This document shows, piece after piece, positions 8,695 through 17,374 of a stretch of 64,000 bases of DNA. This DNA comes from Mesorhizobium sophorae (GTDB taxonomy: Bacteria > Pseudomonadota > Alphaproteobacteria > Rhizobiales > Rhizobiaceae): NCBI RefSeq assembly GCF_002270415.1, contig NZ_NNRI01000008.1, positions 411,001 to 475,000 of the forward strand, written 5' to 3'. Positions within the stretch are counted from its first letter, which is position 1; every line of letters begins with the position of its first letter. The notes under the pieces are model-generated. The model saw only the letters and a list, made by a program, of their open reading frames with translations, made no database searches and was not told where the DNA came from. The position numbers were made by a program, and so were the translations under genes.

Positions 8695-10200
8695 GTGAAC
8701 GCCTCCAACAGCATTCTTCTGTCTCCCGCCGACAATGTCGCCGTCGCCAACGGCCGCATCGAGATCGGCACCACGCTGCCGGGCGGTGCCGTCGCCACTG
8801 CGCTGATCGAGCCCGGCCACAAGGTGGCCATCAAGCCGATCGTCGCCGGCGAGGCCGTGGTGAAATACGCCCAGGCAATCGGCCGCGCGACACAGGACAT
8901 CGCGCCCGGCGAGCATGTTCATTCGCACAATCTGGTTTTCGAATCCGGCCGTTTGCCGGTGGTGCCGCCGAGCGAGGCCGAGCACGCGACAGAAGCCGAC
9001 CGCAGCCGCACCTTCATGGGTTATCGCCGCGCCGATGGTCGTGCGGGTACGCGCAACTTCATCGGCATCATCGCCAGCGTCAATTGCTCGGCCACGGTTT
9101 GCCATGCCATCGCCGACCAAGCCAACCGGACCCTGCTGCCGAAATATCCCGGCATCGACGGTTTCGTCCCGATCGTCCACGGCCAGGGCTGCGGCATGAG
9201 CGGCACCGGCGACGGCATGATGGTGCTGCATCGCACGCTCGCCGGCTATGCCCGCCATCCCAATTTCGGCGGCGTGCTGATGGTCGGGCTCGGCTGCGAG
9301 GTCAATCAGCTCACCCTCTATGGCCAGAAAGGCGCCGCCGCCGGCAAGCGCCACTTCAACATCCAGGACGCCGGTGGCTCGCGCAAATCGGTCGAAAAGG
9401 CGATGCTGGTGCTGGCCGAGATCGCGGAGGAAGTCGGCCAGCTGAAGCGTGAGCCGATCCCGGTCAGTGAGATCGTCGTCGGCCTGCAATGCGGCGGCTC
9501 CGACGGCATGTCCGGCATTACGGCCAATCCGGCGCTGGGCGCAGCCGTCGACATCCTGGCCGGCGTCGGCGGCATCGGCATCCTTTCAGAGACAACCGAG
9601 ATCTATGGTGCCGAGCACCTGCTTGCCTATCGCGCGGCAACACCGGAGATCGCGCAGAAGCTCGACGGTTTCGTCAAGTGGTGGGAGGATCACGTCGCCA
9701 AGCATGGCGCCTCGATCGACAACAACCCCTCGCCCGGCAACAAGCGCGGCGGCCTCACCACCATCCTGGAGAAGTCGCTGGGCGCGGTCGCCAAGGGCGG
9801 CCAGACGCCGCTCAACGGCGTCTTCGGTTATGCCGAGAAGGTCACCGGCAACGGACTGGTGTTCATGGACACGCCCGGCTACGACCCGGTCTCGGCCACC
9901 GGACAGGTGGCGGGCGGGGCCAATGTCATCGTCTTCACCACCGGCCGCGGCTCGTGCTTCGGCTGCCGGCCGACGCCGTCGATCAAGGTCGCCAGCAACT
10001 CGACCATGTATCACACCATGGAAGAGGATATGGACGTCAACTGCGGCGTCATCGCCTCGGGCGAGAAAACCATCGCCGGCATGGGCCGCGAGATCTTCGA
10101 ACTGATCGTCGAGACGGCTTCCGGCCGCAAGACCAAGAGCGAGGATTTCGGCTACGGCGACAACGAGTTCGTGCCCTGGCATCTTGGTGCAACGCTCTAA
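8695..10200 (+). CDS. UxaA/GarD-family sugar-acid dehydratase (altronate dehydratase family)
   Basis: A 501-residue full-length member of the altronate/galactarate dehydratase family, which removes water from aldonic acids to give 2-keto-3-deoxy acids. The N-terminal SAF-like domain occupies about residues 1-95. The main domain contains HGQGCGMSGTGDG, GLGCEVNQ, LQCGGSDGMSGITANPALG and GRGSCFGCRPTPSIK, with conserved cysteines expected for the metal site. GTG at 8695 has AGGAAAC eight bases upstream, and another GTG at 8650 is less likely. Family members are known in non-phosphorylative L-fucose, D-arabinose and L-galactose pathways as well as D-altronate use. The neighbouring fucose-dehydrogenase-like and zinc dehydrogenase genes favour one of those over hexuronate breakdown. 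Confidence 0.88.
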   Translation: MNASNSILLSPADNVAVANGRIEIGTTLPGGAVATALIEPGHKVAIKPIVAGEAVVKYAQAIGRATQDIAPGEHVHSHNLVFESGRLPVVPPSEAEHATEADRSRTFMGYRRADGRAGTRNFIGIIASVNCSATVCHAIADQANRTLLPKYPGIDGFVPIVHGQGCGMSGTGDGMMVLHRTLAGYARHPNFGGVLMVGLGCEVNQLTLYGQKGAAAGKRHFNIQDAGGSRKSVEKAMLVLAEIAEEVGQLKREPIPVSEIVVGLQCGGSDGMSGITANPALGAAVDILAGVGGIGILSETTEIYGAEHLLAYRAATPEIAQKLDGFVKWWEDHVAKHGASIDNNPSPGNKRGGLTTILEKSLGAVAKGGQTPLNGVFGYAEKVTGNGLVFMDTPGYDPVSATGQVAGGANVIVFTTGRGSCFGCRPTPSIKVASNSTMYHTMEEDMDVNCGVIASGEKTIAGMGREIFELIVETASGRKTKSEDFGYGDNEFVPWHLGATL

Positions 10201-10216
10201 CCCGTTGTTTTTGCGT

Positions 10217-10282
10217 AATTCCCAAGGGAAGGCGCTGTGCGCTTTTCCCGGGAAAGCTGTTACACGTCTTTCCTGGAATTGC
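10217..10282 (+). repeat. Dispersed palindromic repeat, copy 1
   Basis: An approximately 66-bp element reads AATTCCCAAGGGAAGG, a TTTTCCCGGGAAA core, then CTTTCCTGGAATTGC. A diverged copy lies in inverted orientation at 16447-16513. It contains several short palindromes, including TTCCCGGGAA, and resembles intergenic repeats seen in rhizobia. It lies between the dehydratase and the aldo-keto reductase. Confidence 0.75.
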
Positions 10283-10347
10283 TCTAGATTGAACTGACAT
10301 CTGAAGGCTGCCAACCGGACAACGGTCGGCAACAGGGAGGTTTTCGC

Positions 10348-11346
10348 ATGAACAAGCGCCGCATCGGTCAGACCGCGCTCGAGGTCACCGAGATCAGCTT
10401 TGGCGGCGCCGCGATCGGCGGCCTCTACCGTGCCTGTTCGCGCGAGTCGGCGATGGAGACGCTGCAAGGCGCCTGGGAGGCCGGCCTGCGCTATTTCGAC
10501 ACCGCACCCTTCTACGGTTTCGGCCTGTCGGAACGCCGCTTCGGCGACTTCCTGCGCTACAAGCCGCGCGACTCCTATGTGCTGTCGACCAAGGTCGGCC
10601 GCCTCTTCCGCCCCGTGCCGGACGACCGTGTTCCCGATCACTCCTATGTCGATCCGCTGCCGTTCGCGCTGGACTATGACTATTCCTATGACGGCATCAT
10701 GCGTTCGGTCGATTTCAGCTATGCGCGGCTTGGCCTTAACAAGATCGACATCCTGTTCGTCCACGACATCGGCGCCTATACGCATGGCGTCGAGAAAACC
10801 AAACTGCATTTTCGCGAGTTCATGGATGGCGGCCTCAAGGCACTCGAAGAGCTGAAGCGTTCCGGCGTCATTTCCGCCTATGGGCTTGGCGTCAACGAGG
10901 TCCAGATCTGCCTCGATGTGATGCGTCGCGCGCCACTTGATTGCATCCTGCTCGCCAGCCGCTATTCCTTGCTCGACCGCAGCGCCGAAGCGGAACTGCT
11001 TCCATTGTGCAGGGCACAACAGACGTCACTGGTCATCGGCGGAGTGTTCAACTCCGGCATCCTGGCGACCGGGCCTGTGCAAGGCGCGCATTTCGACTAC
11101 CTGCCCGCCAACCACGACGTGCTGGACCGCGTCGGTGCGATGGAAAGGATCGCCACCGAGGGTGGCTATCCGCTGGCCGCTGCCGCGTTCCAGTTCCCCT
11201 TGCATGAAGCCGCGGTCGCCACGGTGCTGACCGGCACCGCCAAGCTGGCAAACCTGACCCGCAACCTCGAATTGCTCGACGTCGACGTGCCCGAGGCGGA
11301 ATACGCCAGATACCGACCCTATACGCTGGTGCAGGAGCTGGCGTGA
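10348..11346 (+). CDS. Aldo/keto reductase, L-fucose / D-threo-aldose 1-dehydrogenase type
   Basis: A 332-residue aldo/keto reductase with the full catalytic tetrad visible: D51, Y56, K82 and H139 (FDTAPFYG, LSTKVGR, LFVHD). The long loop YVDPLPFALDYDYSYDG is characteristic of the threo-aldose 1-dehydrogenase branch, which oxidises L-fucose, D-arabinose or L-galactose to aldonolactones. GGGAGG stands eight bases before the ATG. It lies between a sugar-acid dehydratase and a sugar ABC importer on the same strand, which fits the first oxidation step of a non-phosphorylative pathway. A pyridoxal 4-dehydrogenase role is possible for this family but is not supported by the neighbours. Confidence 0.85.
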   Translation: MNKRRIGQTALEVTEISFGGAAIGGLYRACSRESAMETLQGAWEAGLRYFDTAPFYGFGLSERRFGDFLRYKPRDSYVLSTKVGRLFRPVPDDRVPDHSYVDPLPFALDYDYSYDGIMRSVDFSYARLGLNKIDILFVHDIGAYTHGVEKTKLHFREFMDGGLKALEELKRSGVISAYGLGVNEVQICLDVMRRAPLDCILLASRYSLLDRSAEAELLPLCRAQQTSLVIGGVFNSGILATGPVQGAHFDYLPANHDVLDRVGAMERIATEGGYPLAAAAFQFPLHEAAVATVLTGTAKLANLTRNLELLDVDVPEAEYARYRPYTLVQELA

Positions 11347-11410
11347 AGCTCCCATCCACCCCCCGTGAAAGCTGACCCATGCTTCACATTCTTGCGATCT
11401 CATAAAAGAA

Positions 11411-11452
11411 TGAATATTCCATATTGACTAAAGAGTGGAATTAATATTCCAT
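11411..11452 (+). promoter_or_regulatory. Candidate operator pair upstream of the sugar importer
   Basis: AATATTCCAT occurs at 11413-11422 and again at 11443-11452, exactly 30 bp apart. The second copy is part of the inverted repeat TGGAAT (11436-11441) and ATTCCA (11446-11451). This AT-rich stretch is in the 337-bp gap 11347-11683. I see no convincing gene in that gap and no other strong signal beyond the GGGAGGATT ribosome site of the next gene. Confidence 0.45.
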
Positions 11453-11683
11453 GTCTTCACGGAACGGAACGGGAGCATTTGACGGCGGCAGGGGAGGAGT
11501 GGCGCGGTTATTTTACCCCTGCCAGACCTCGGCAGAGTTGAAGCGAAACACCGCTTGCATCGGACAGGTCGATGCACTATCAAAACACTGTAAATGTTTT
11601 TTATTGATAAAGTTCTGTTTGGGCCACGCCTATCCGGACGGAGCTTCCGTAACGTTCACCGGGCGACTTAGGGAGGATTCCTA

Positions 11684-12676
11684 ATGAAATTCGTAACCAG
11701 CATTCTCAACCGCCGCGCCGTGATGACGCTGGCAGCAGCTTCGATGCTCGCCGGCGTCATGCATTCGGTGCCGGCTTCGGCGGCGGACGTGACCATTCCG
11801 ATCATCGTCAAGGACACGACGTCCTTCTACTGGCAGATCGTTCTGGCCGGCGCCCGCAAGGCCGGCAAGGACCTGGGCGTCAACGTACCGGAACTCGGCG
11901 CCCAGGCTGAAACCGACGTCAACGGCCAGATCTCGATCCTCGAGAATGCCGTCGCCGGCAACCCGGCCGCCGTCGTCATCGCGCCGACCGAAGCCAAGGC
12001 GCTTGGCAAGCCGATCGACGAAGCCGCTGCCAAGGTCAAGGTCATCGGCATCGACTCCGGCGCCGACTCCAAGGCCTTCACCTCGTTCCTCACCACCGAC
12101 AACGTGCAGGGCGGCCGCGTCGCCGCGGACGGTCTTGCAGCAGCCATCGGCGAAGCCAATGGCGGTAAGGTCGAGGGCAAGGTCGCGTTGATCACGGCAC
12201 TTCCCGGTGCCGGCTCGCTGGAACAGCGCGCCCAGGGCTTCAAGGAACAGCTCAAGGCAAAATATCCGGGCCTCGAGCTCGTCGCCGACAAATATGCCGA
12301 CGGTCAGGCCACCACCGGCCTCAACATCGCCACCGATCTGATCACCGCCAATCCGGACCTGAAGGGCATCTTCGCCTCCAACCTGATCATGGCGCAGGGC
12401 GTCGGCCAGGCGATCGCCGAGAACAAACTTGCCGGCAAGGTCGGGCTGATCGGCTTCGACAGCGACGAGAAGCTGATCAAGTTCCTCAATGACGGCGTCA
12501 TTTCCGGCCTCGTCGTCCAGGACCCGTACCGGATGGGCTATGACGGCATCAAGACGGCGCTCGCCGCCTCGAAGGGCGAGAAGGTCGAGGCCAATGTCGA
12601 CACCGGCGCCAACCTCGTCACCAAGGCCAACATGAAAGACCCGAAGATCGACGCGCTGCTCAACCCGAAGCTCTGA
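11684..12676 (+). CDS. Sugar ABC transporter substrate-binding protein, RbsB type
   Basis: A 330-residue exported binding protein of the ribose/xylose/galactose (CUT2) type. Residues 1-33 form a signal peptide ending SAA, and the mature chain DVTIPIIVKDTTSFYWQIVLAGARKAGKDLGV is a classic type I periplasmic binding fold start. Later segments such as FASNLIMAQGVGQAI and GFDSDEKLIKFL are also family-typical. It heads the transporter genes for the ATPase and permease that follow and probably binds the sugar oxidised by the adjacent aldo-keto reductase. A strong hairpin directly after the stop may keep its mRNA more abundant than the downstream genes. Confidence 0.9.
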   Translation: MKFVTSILNRRAVMTLAAASMLAGVMHSVPASAADVTIPIIVKDTTSFYWQIVLAGARKAGKDLGVNVPELGAQAETDVNGQISILENAVAGNPAAVVIAPTEAKALGKPIDEAAAKVKVIGIDSGADSKAFTSFLTTDNVQGGRVAADGLAAAIGEANGGKVEGKVALITALPGAGSLEQRAQGFKEQLKAKYPGLELVADKYADGQATTGLNIATDLITANPDLKGIFASNLIMAQGVGQAIAENKLAGKVGLIGFDSDEKLIKFLNDGVISGLVVQDPYRMGYDGIKTALAASKGEKVEANVDTGANLVTKANMKDPKIDALLNPKL

Positions 12677-12693
12677 GCCGTCGCATTCAAATC

Positions 12694-12720
12694 GTTTCCG
12701 GGGCCTCGCGCCCCGGAAAC
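12694..12720 (+). terminator. Intra-operon stem-loop after the binding-protein gene
   Basis: GTTTCCGGGGC (12694-12704) pairs perfectly with GCCCCGGAAAC (12710-12720) around a 5-nt loop. There is no T-run after it, so partial termination or protection of the upstream message from 3' decay is more likely than full termination. Confidence 0.7.
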
Positions 12721-12834
12721 ATCCACTGCCGGCACAAACGGCTTGGCAATCCATAAGCTTGAGCTAGGCTGCCTTTCGAGGCCTATCCCTGCCTTGCAGC
12801 GTGCCAATCGTAAGGCCAATCTGGGAGGATTGTC

Positions 12835-14388
12835 ATGACGTCGACGGCGCAGGACCTGCATCCGGCACCCGTGCTGGAACCAGGGCGGACCATCCTCGAA
12901 TTGCGCGGGCTGGAGAAGCGCTATCCCGGCACCCACGCGCTGAAGCCGGTCAACCTCGCTTTCAAATCCGGCGAGATCCACGCCATCGTCGGCGAGAACG
13001 GCGCCGGCAAATCAACGCTCATCAAGCTTCTCACCGGCGTCATGCCGCGCACCTCCGGAGAGGTGATCTGGGAGGGCCAGCCGGCAGCCTTGGCGACACC
13101 GCATGAGGCGATGGCACTCGGCATCAATGCCGTGCACCAGGAGGTCGTGCTCTGCCGTCACCTGACGGTGGCAGCCAACATGTTCCTCGGCGAGGAGAAT
13201 TCGCGCTTCGGCATCCTGCAGCAACGCGCCATGGTCAAGGAAGCACAGAAGATCATCGACGATCTCGGCTTCGATCTGCCGGCGCATGTCACGCTCGGCG
13301 ACCTCACCATCGGCCAGCAGCAGCTGATCGCCGCCGCCCGCGCCACCGTGCGCGGCACGAAATTCCTGATCTTCGACGAGCCGACCGCCTACCTGACCCG
13401 CAAGGAGGCCGACCAGCTCTTCACCCTGATCCGTCGGCTGAAGGGCGAGGGCGTGACGATCATCTACATCAGCCACCGCATGGAGGAAGTGTTCGAGCTG
13501 GCCGACCGTGTTTCCGTGCTGCGCGACGGCACGCTGGTCGGCACCCGCAACATCGCCGAGACCAACGACGCGGAGCTGGTCAAGATGATGATCAACCGCT
13601 CGATCGAACAGATCTACCACAAGGAACATTTCACACCGGGCGCGGCGATCCTCGAATCCAGGAACCTTTCCGGCAAAGGCTTCGAGAATGTATCGATGAC
13701 GGTCCGAGCCGGCGAAATCGTCGGGCTCTACGGCTTGATCGGCGCCGGACGCAGCGAGTTCGTCACCACGCTTTACGGCCGCCACCGCAAATCGGCCGGC
13801 CAGATCCTGTGGGAAGGCAAGCCGGTCCAGATCAACTCCGAGCATGACGCGATCAAGCTTGGCATGGCGCTGGCACCGGAAAGCCGTCGCGATCAGGGTC
13901 TCTGCCTCAACCTTTCGGTCGGCCTCAATCTCAACCTGCCGATCTACAAGCGCATCTCGAACAATCTGCTGATTTCCAATGCGCAGGAAAGGACCCAGGC
14001 CGACCGCCAGATCGCCGATCTCAGGATCAAGACGCCGACGCGCAGTGCACTGGCGTCCAGCCTGTCCGGTGGCAACCAACAGAAGATCGTCATCGGCAAA
14101 TGGCTGGCCCACGGCGCCAGGCTGTTCATCTTCGACGAGCCGACGGTCGGCGTCGACGTCGGCACCAAGGCCGAGATCTACCGCCTGTTCAGCGTGTTGT
14201 TGTCGAAGGGAGCCGGCATCATCCTGATCTCGTCCTACCTGCCCGAGGTCTACGAACTGGCCGACACGCTGCACGTATTCCGCCGCGGCAAACTGGTGGC
14301 CACGCACGGGTTCCGCACCGCCGATCATGAGGAAATTCTCACACAGGCGCTCGCCGAGAAACAAGAAAAGCTGGGAGAACAGATATGA
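12835..14388 (+). CDS. Sugar ABC transporter ATP-binding protein, RbsA type
   Basis: This 517-residue protein contains two fused nucleotide-binding domains, as in RbsA/MglA/XylG. The first has Walker A GENGAGKST at residues 53-61, the signature region LTIGQQQLIAAARA and Walker B FLIFDEPTA. The second has a degenerate Walker A (LIGAGRSEF), the signature LSGGNQQKIVIGKWL and Walker B LFIFDEPTVGVDVG. A degenerate second site is normal for this family. The ATG at 12835 follows GGGAGGATTGTC. It energises import with the permease, whose start overlaps its stop as ATGA. Confidence 0.93.
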   Translation: MTSTAQDLHPAPVLEPGRTILELRGLEKRYPGTHALKPVNLAFKSGEIHAIVGENGAGKSTLIKLLTGVMPRTSGEVIWEGQPAALATPHEAMALGINAVHQEVVLCRHLTVAANMFLGEENSRFGILQQRAMVKEAQKIIDDLGFDLPAHVTLGDLTIGQQQLIAAARATVRGTKFLIFDEPTAYLTRKEADQLFTLIRRLKGEGVTIIYISHRMEEVFELADRVSVLRDGTLVGTRNIAETNDAELVKMMINRSIEQIYHKEHFTPGAAILESRNLSGKGFENVSMTVRAGEIVGLYGLIGAGRSEFVTTLYGRHRKSAGQILWEGKPVQINSEHDAIKLGMALAPESRRDQGLCLNLSVGLNLNLPIYKRISNNLLISNAQERTQADRQIADLRIKTPTRSALASSLSGGNQQKIVIGKWLAHGARLFIFDEPTVGVDVGTKAEIYRLFSVLLSKGAGIILISSYLPEVYELADTLHVFRRGKLVATHGFRTADHEEILTQALAEKQEKLGEQI

Positions 14389-15353
14389 GCACCGAGGCGA
14401 TTCCTGCCGAAAAACCGAAGCGCAACTACAATGCCCTGTTCGGGCTGACGCTGCTGGCGCTGTTGGTGCTGCTGTGGGTCATCCTGTCACTGTCGACATC
14501 AAGCTTTGCTTCGGCCAACAACATCTCGAACCTGCTGCGCCAGGGCTCGATGATCGCCATCCTGGCCGTCGGCCAGACCTTCGTCATCATCACCGGCGGC
14601 ATCGATCTTTCGGTCGGCGCCGTGGTTGGCTTCGCCACCGTTATAGCCGCGATGCTGATCAATGCCGGCATCCCGGTCTTCCTCGCCATCCTCATGACCT
14701 TGCTGGTCGGCGTCGCCATCGGCCTGTTCCATGGCTTCGGCATCGTCAAGATGGGGCTGCCGCCCTTCATCATCACGCTGGCAACGCTGACGTCGTTGCG
14801 CGGCATCGGTCTTTTGATGACCAACGGCAATTCGATCTCGATCAACAACGATGCCTTTCAGGAGTTTTCGCGCAACTCCTTCCTCGGCGTCCCCAACCTG
14901 TTCTGGATGGTGATCCTGGTCGGCATTCCGGCCTACATCTTCCTCCATCACAGCCGTTGGGGCCGGTATTTGTTCTCCGTCGGCTCCAATGCCGAGGCCT
15001 CGCGCCTGTCCGGCGTCAACGTCCAGCGAACCATCTACATGGCTTACACGCTGTCGGGTCTCTGCGCGGCGTTCGTCGGCGTGTTGCTGGCCTCGCGCAT
15101 CGGCATCGGCAACCCGACTCAGGCCGAGGGTTGGGAACTGCAGGCGATCGCGTCGTCGGTGATCGGCGGCACCTCGTTGTTCGGCGCGGTCGGCTCGGTG
15201 CACGGGCCGCTGCTCGGCGCCTTCATTCTGGCCACCATCAACAACGGCGCCAATCTCTTGAACGTCAACGCCTTCTGGCAGCGCATCATCACCGGCGCGC
15301 TGATCATCATCATCGTCTATTTCGACGGGCTGCGACGCCGCGGTAGCAAGTGA
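14385..15353 (+). CDS. Sugar ABC transporter permease, RbsC type
   Basis: A 322-residue polytopic inner-membrane protein with eight to ten hydrophobic segments. The family motif GQTFVIITGGIDLSVGAVVGF lies near residues 65-85, and GTSLFGAVGSVHGPLLGAF near residue 265. These are diagnostic of the CUT2 BPD_transp_2 permeases. Its start overlaps the ATPase stop (ATGA), so the two are translationally coupled. It forms the importer with the preceding binding protein and ATPase. Confidence 0.92.
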   Translation: MSTEAIPAEKPKRNYNALFGLTLLALLVLLWVILSLSTSSFASANNISNLLRQGSMIAILAVGQTFVIITGGIDLSVGAVVGFATVIAAMLINAGIPVFLAILMTLLVGVAIGLFHGFGIVKMGLPPFIITLATLTSLRGIGLLMTNGNSISINNDAFQEFSRNSFLGVPNLFWMVILVGIPAYIFLHHSRWGRYLFSVGSNAEASRLSGVNVQRTIYMAYTLSGLCAAFVGVLLASRIGIGNPTQAEGWELQAIASSVIGGTSLFGAVGSVHGPLLGAFILATINNGANLLNVNAFWQRIITGALIIIIVYFDGLRRRGSK

Positions 15354-15427
15354 CCATAATTTGAGATCGATCGCCGGCCCTGTCGCGAAAATGGGCCGGC
15401 GATTTTCATGACAAACTGGATTGAAGC

Positions 15428-16444
15428 ATGAAAGCCGTCGTCTGCCGCTCGCCTGGTGAGCTCGTCCTGGAAGACCGTCCGGCCCCGAGCGCGCCACCCC
15501 CCGGCTGGGCGCTGGTGGCTGTCAGCCATGTCGGCATCTGCGGCACCGACTATCATATCTTCGAAGGCAAGCACCCATTCCTCGCCTATCCCCGCATCAT
15601 GGGCCATGAAGTGTCGGGAACGATCGTCGAGACCGGCGAAGGCGTTGAACTTTCCGCTGGTGAGCCGGTGGTCATCAATCCCTATCTTTCCTGCGGCAAG
15701 TGCATCGCCTGCCGGCACGGCAAGCCGAACTGCTGCGTCAGGATCGAGGTGCTCGGTGTCCATCGCGACGGCGCCATGTGCGAACGAATTCTGGTGCCGG
15801 CACAAAATCTCTATCCGGCAAACGGCCTGTCGCTGGCCGACGCCGCTGCTGTCGAGTTCCTGGCCATAGGCGCGCATGCTGTGCGACGCGCAAGCGCCGA
15901 TCCAGACGCCCGCACGCTGGTCATCGGCGCCGGTCCGATCGGGCTCGGCACGGCCATCTTCGCCGGCATCGCCGGGCTTGACGTGACGCTGCTCGACATG
16001 AGCAGCGAAAGGCTTGCCTTTGCCGCGAATGAGCTCGGTTTCAAGACCCTCGATGGTTCGCGCGGCGCGGTGCCCGATCTGGTCGGGCAGGCGACGGGCG
16101 GCGAAGGCTTCGATGTGGTCTTCGACGCCACCGGAAACACCCAGTCGGTGCAGTCGGCCTTCGCCCATGTCGCGCATGGCGGAACACTGGTGCTGGTCAG
16201 CGTCGTCAAGGATGACATCACCTTCTCCGATCCGGAATTCCACAAGCGCGAGATGACCCTGATCGGCAGCCGCAATGCGTTGCGCGCCGACTTCGACCAC
16301 GTCGCCGCCTCGATCCGCAACGGCGCCGTGCCATTGGCCACGCTCGTCACCCACCGCACCACGCTGGCCGGCACGCCACATGATCTCGCGCGCTGGGCAC
16401 ACGAGAAATCGGGCCTGATCAAGGCTGTGATAGAAGTCGGATGA
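15428..16444 (+). CDS. Zinc-dependent sugar or polyol dehydrogenase (MDR superfamily)
   Basis: A 338-residue medium-chain dehydrogenase. The catalytic zinc ligands C38 and H60-E61 (GICGTDYHIF, IMGHEVSG) and a structural-zinc cysteine cluster at about residues 89-103 (CGKCIACRHGKPNCC) are present. The NAD(P)-binding GAGPIGLG sits near residue 165. It resembles L-galactonate or L-threonine/sorbitol dehydrogenase-like enzymes. It follows the importer by 74 bp on the same strand, with a short hairpin (CGCCGGCCC to GGGCCGGCG) between them. In a fucose/galactose route it could oxidise a 2-keto-3-deoxy acid or L-galactonate, but the substrate is not determined. Confidence 0.85.
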   Translation: MKAVVCRSPGELVLEDRPAPSAPPPGWALVAVSHVGICGTDYHIFEGKHPFLAYPRIMGHEVSGTIVETGEGVELSAGEPVVINPYLSCGKCIACRHGKPNCCVRIEVLGVHRDGAMCERILVPAQNLYPANGLSLADAAAVEFLAIGAHAVRRASADPDARTLVIGAGPIGLGTAIFAGIAGLDVTLLDMSSERLAFAANELGFKTLDGSRGAVPDLVGQATGGEGFDVVFDATGNTQSVQSAFAHVAHGGTLVLVSVVKDDITFSDPEFHKREMTLIGSRNALRADFDHVAASIRNGAVPLATLVTHRTTLAGTPHDLARWAHEKSGLIKAVIEVG

Positions 16445-16446
16445 GT

Positions 16447-16513
16447 GCAATTCCAGGAAAAGTGTAAAGCGGTTCTCCCGGGAAAAGCGCTTAGCGCCTT
16501 CCCTAAGGGAACT
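16447..16513 (-). repeat. Dispersed palindromic repeat, copy 2 (inverted relative to copy 1)
   Basis: The reverse complement of this 67-bp stretch aligns over its length with 10217-10282, sharing AGGGAAGGCGCT, GCGCTTTTCCCGGGA and TTTCCTGGAATTGC. It begins six bases after the zinc dehydrogenase stop. The two copies bracket the aldo-keto reductase, importer and dehydrogenase. Confidence 0.75.
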
Positions 16514-16547
16514 GCGTTCGCCAATCTAGGCAACCGGCGGTGTCGGC

Positions 16548-17297
16548 TCACAACGCCGACAATTTGAGTTCGACCCGCTCGGCCGGGAACCGTGACTCGG
16601 AAAACTGGATCGGCTGGCCGTCGGGCGTGACGTTGACGGCGACCGTGACCAGCACGATGGCGCCGGGCTGCAGGTCGAGGTCGGCAAGGTCGGCGGCATC
16701 GGCATGGCGTGCTGACAGCATGGTCGATTGCCTCAGATAATCATCTATGCCGAAACGTGCCAGCGATGCGGTGATCGAGCCGGTTTGGGCCATGGCGGCA
16801 TCGATGCCGGCAAAGCGCCTCGCCTCGAACCAGCCCGCAGCACGCGACACCGGGCGACCGTCGGCTTCGCCGCGTGTTTCCAGCCGGATCACGTTTGTCC
16901 CCCTGGCTAGGCCAAGCCCCTCGGCGACGCGCTGGCTGGCCGGCTCCACCGACGAGGCAAGCAGGACTATATGCCGTTCCGACGCCTGCCCTTGCAGGCC
17001 TGCCGAAAAGCGTGTGCGCGCGCCGATCGGATAGGACAGCCGCTTGCGCGACAGCACGAAGGTGCCGCGTCCCTGTTCGGCCCGCAGCACCCCTTCCTGT
17101 ACAAGGGCTGCTATGGCACTGCGCACGGTGTGACGGTTGACGCCATAGCGCTCGGCCAGCGCAACCTCCGGCGGCAGCGCTGCATTCTCGGCGAAATCGC
17201 CGATGGCGATCGCATGCAGGATCTTGTCGGCGATCTGCCGCCATAGCGAGACACCACTCCGCCGCTCGATGCTGTCCGCTGCCAGCTGCCCGACCAT
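16548..17297 (-). CDS. phnF: Phosphonate metabolism regulator PhnF (GntR/HutC family)
   Basis: A 249-residue regulator with an N-terminal winged helix (about residues 20-80, including LPPEVALAERYGVNRHTVRSAIAAL split over two helices) and a C-terminal UTRA effector-binding domain, the HutC-subfamily layout. Position directly divergent from phnG identifies it as PhnF, the repressor of C-P lyase genes. The start at 17297 gives the usual short N-terminus. The intergenic region holds a perfect TTGTCTAT/ATAGACAA inverted repeat that is a likely binding site. Confidence 0.9.
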   Translation of the reverse strand: MVGQLAADSIERRSGVSLWRQIADKILHAIAIGDFAENAALPPEVALAERYGVNRHTVRSAIAALVQEGVLRAEQGRGTFVLSRKRLSYPIGARTRFSAGLQGQASERHIVLLASSVEPASQRVAEGLGLARGTNVIRLETRGEADGRPVSRAAGWFEARRFAGIDAAMAQTGSITASLARFGIDDYLRQSTMLSARHADAADLADLDLQPGAIVLVTVAVNVTPDGQPIQFSESRFPAERVELKLSAL

Positions 17298-17321
17298 TAA
17301 TTGCCTCAGCCTCCGATTGCT

Positions 17322-17339
17322 TTGTCATCCACCCGTCAT
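17322..17339 (+). promoter_or_regulatory. PHO box and promoter of the phnG operon
   Basis: TTGTCAT CCAC CCGTCAT matches the PhoB consensus CTGTCAT-N4-CTGTCAT at 12 of 14 defined positions, with the required 11-bp period. A GATAAT at 17352-17357, 12 bp after the box, is a good -10 element. The usual -35 is replaced by the box, as in PhoB-activated promoters. It lies 79 bp upstream of the phnG start. Confidence 0.72.
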
Positions 17340-17374
17340 GGACTCGCGCTAGATAATAGGTATCATTTGTATAG

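Noticed and set aside
11451..11684. 77-codon open frame before the RbsB-type gene
   Set aside because: No ribosome site, no family resemblance, and it covers the candidate promoter region. Probably chance.
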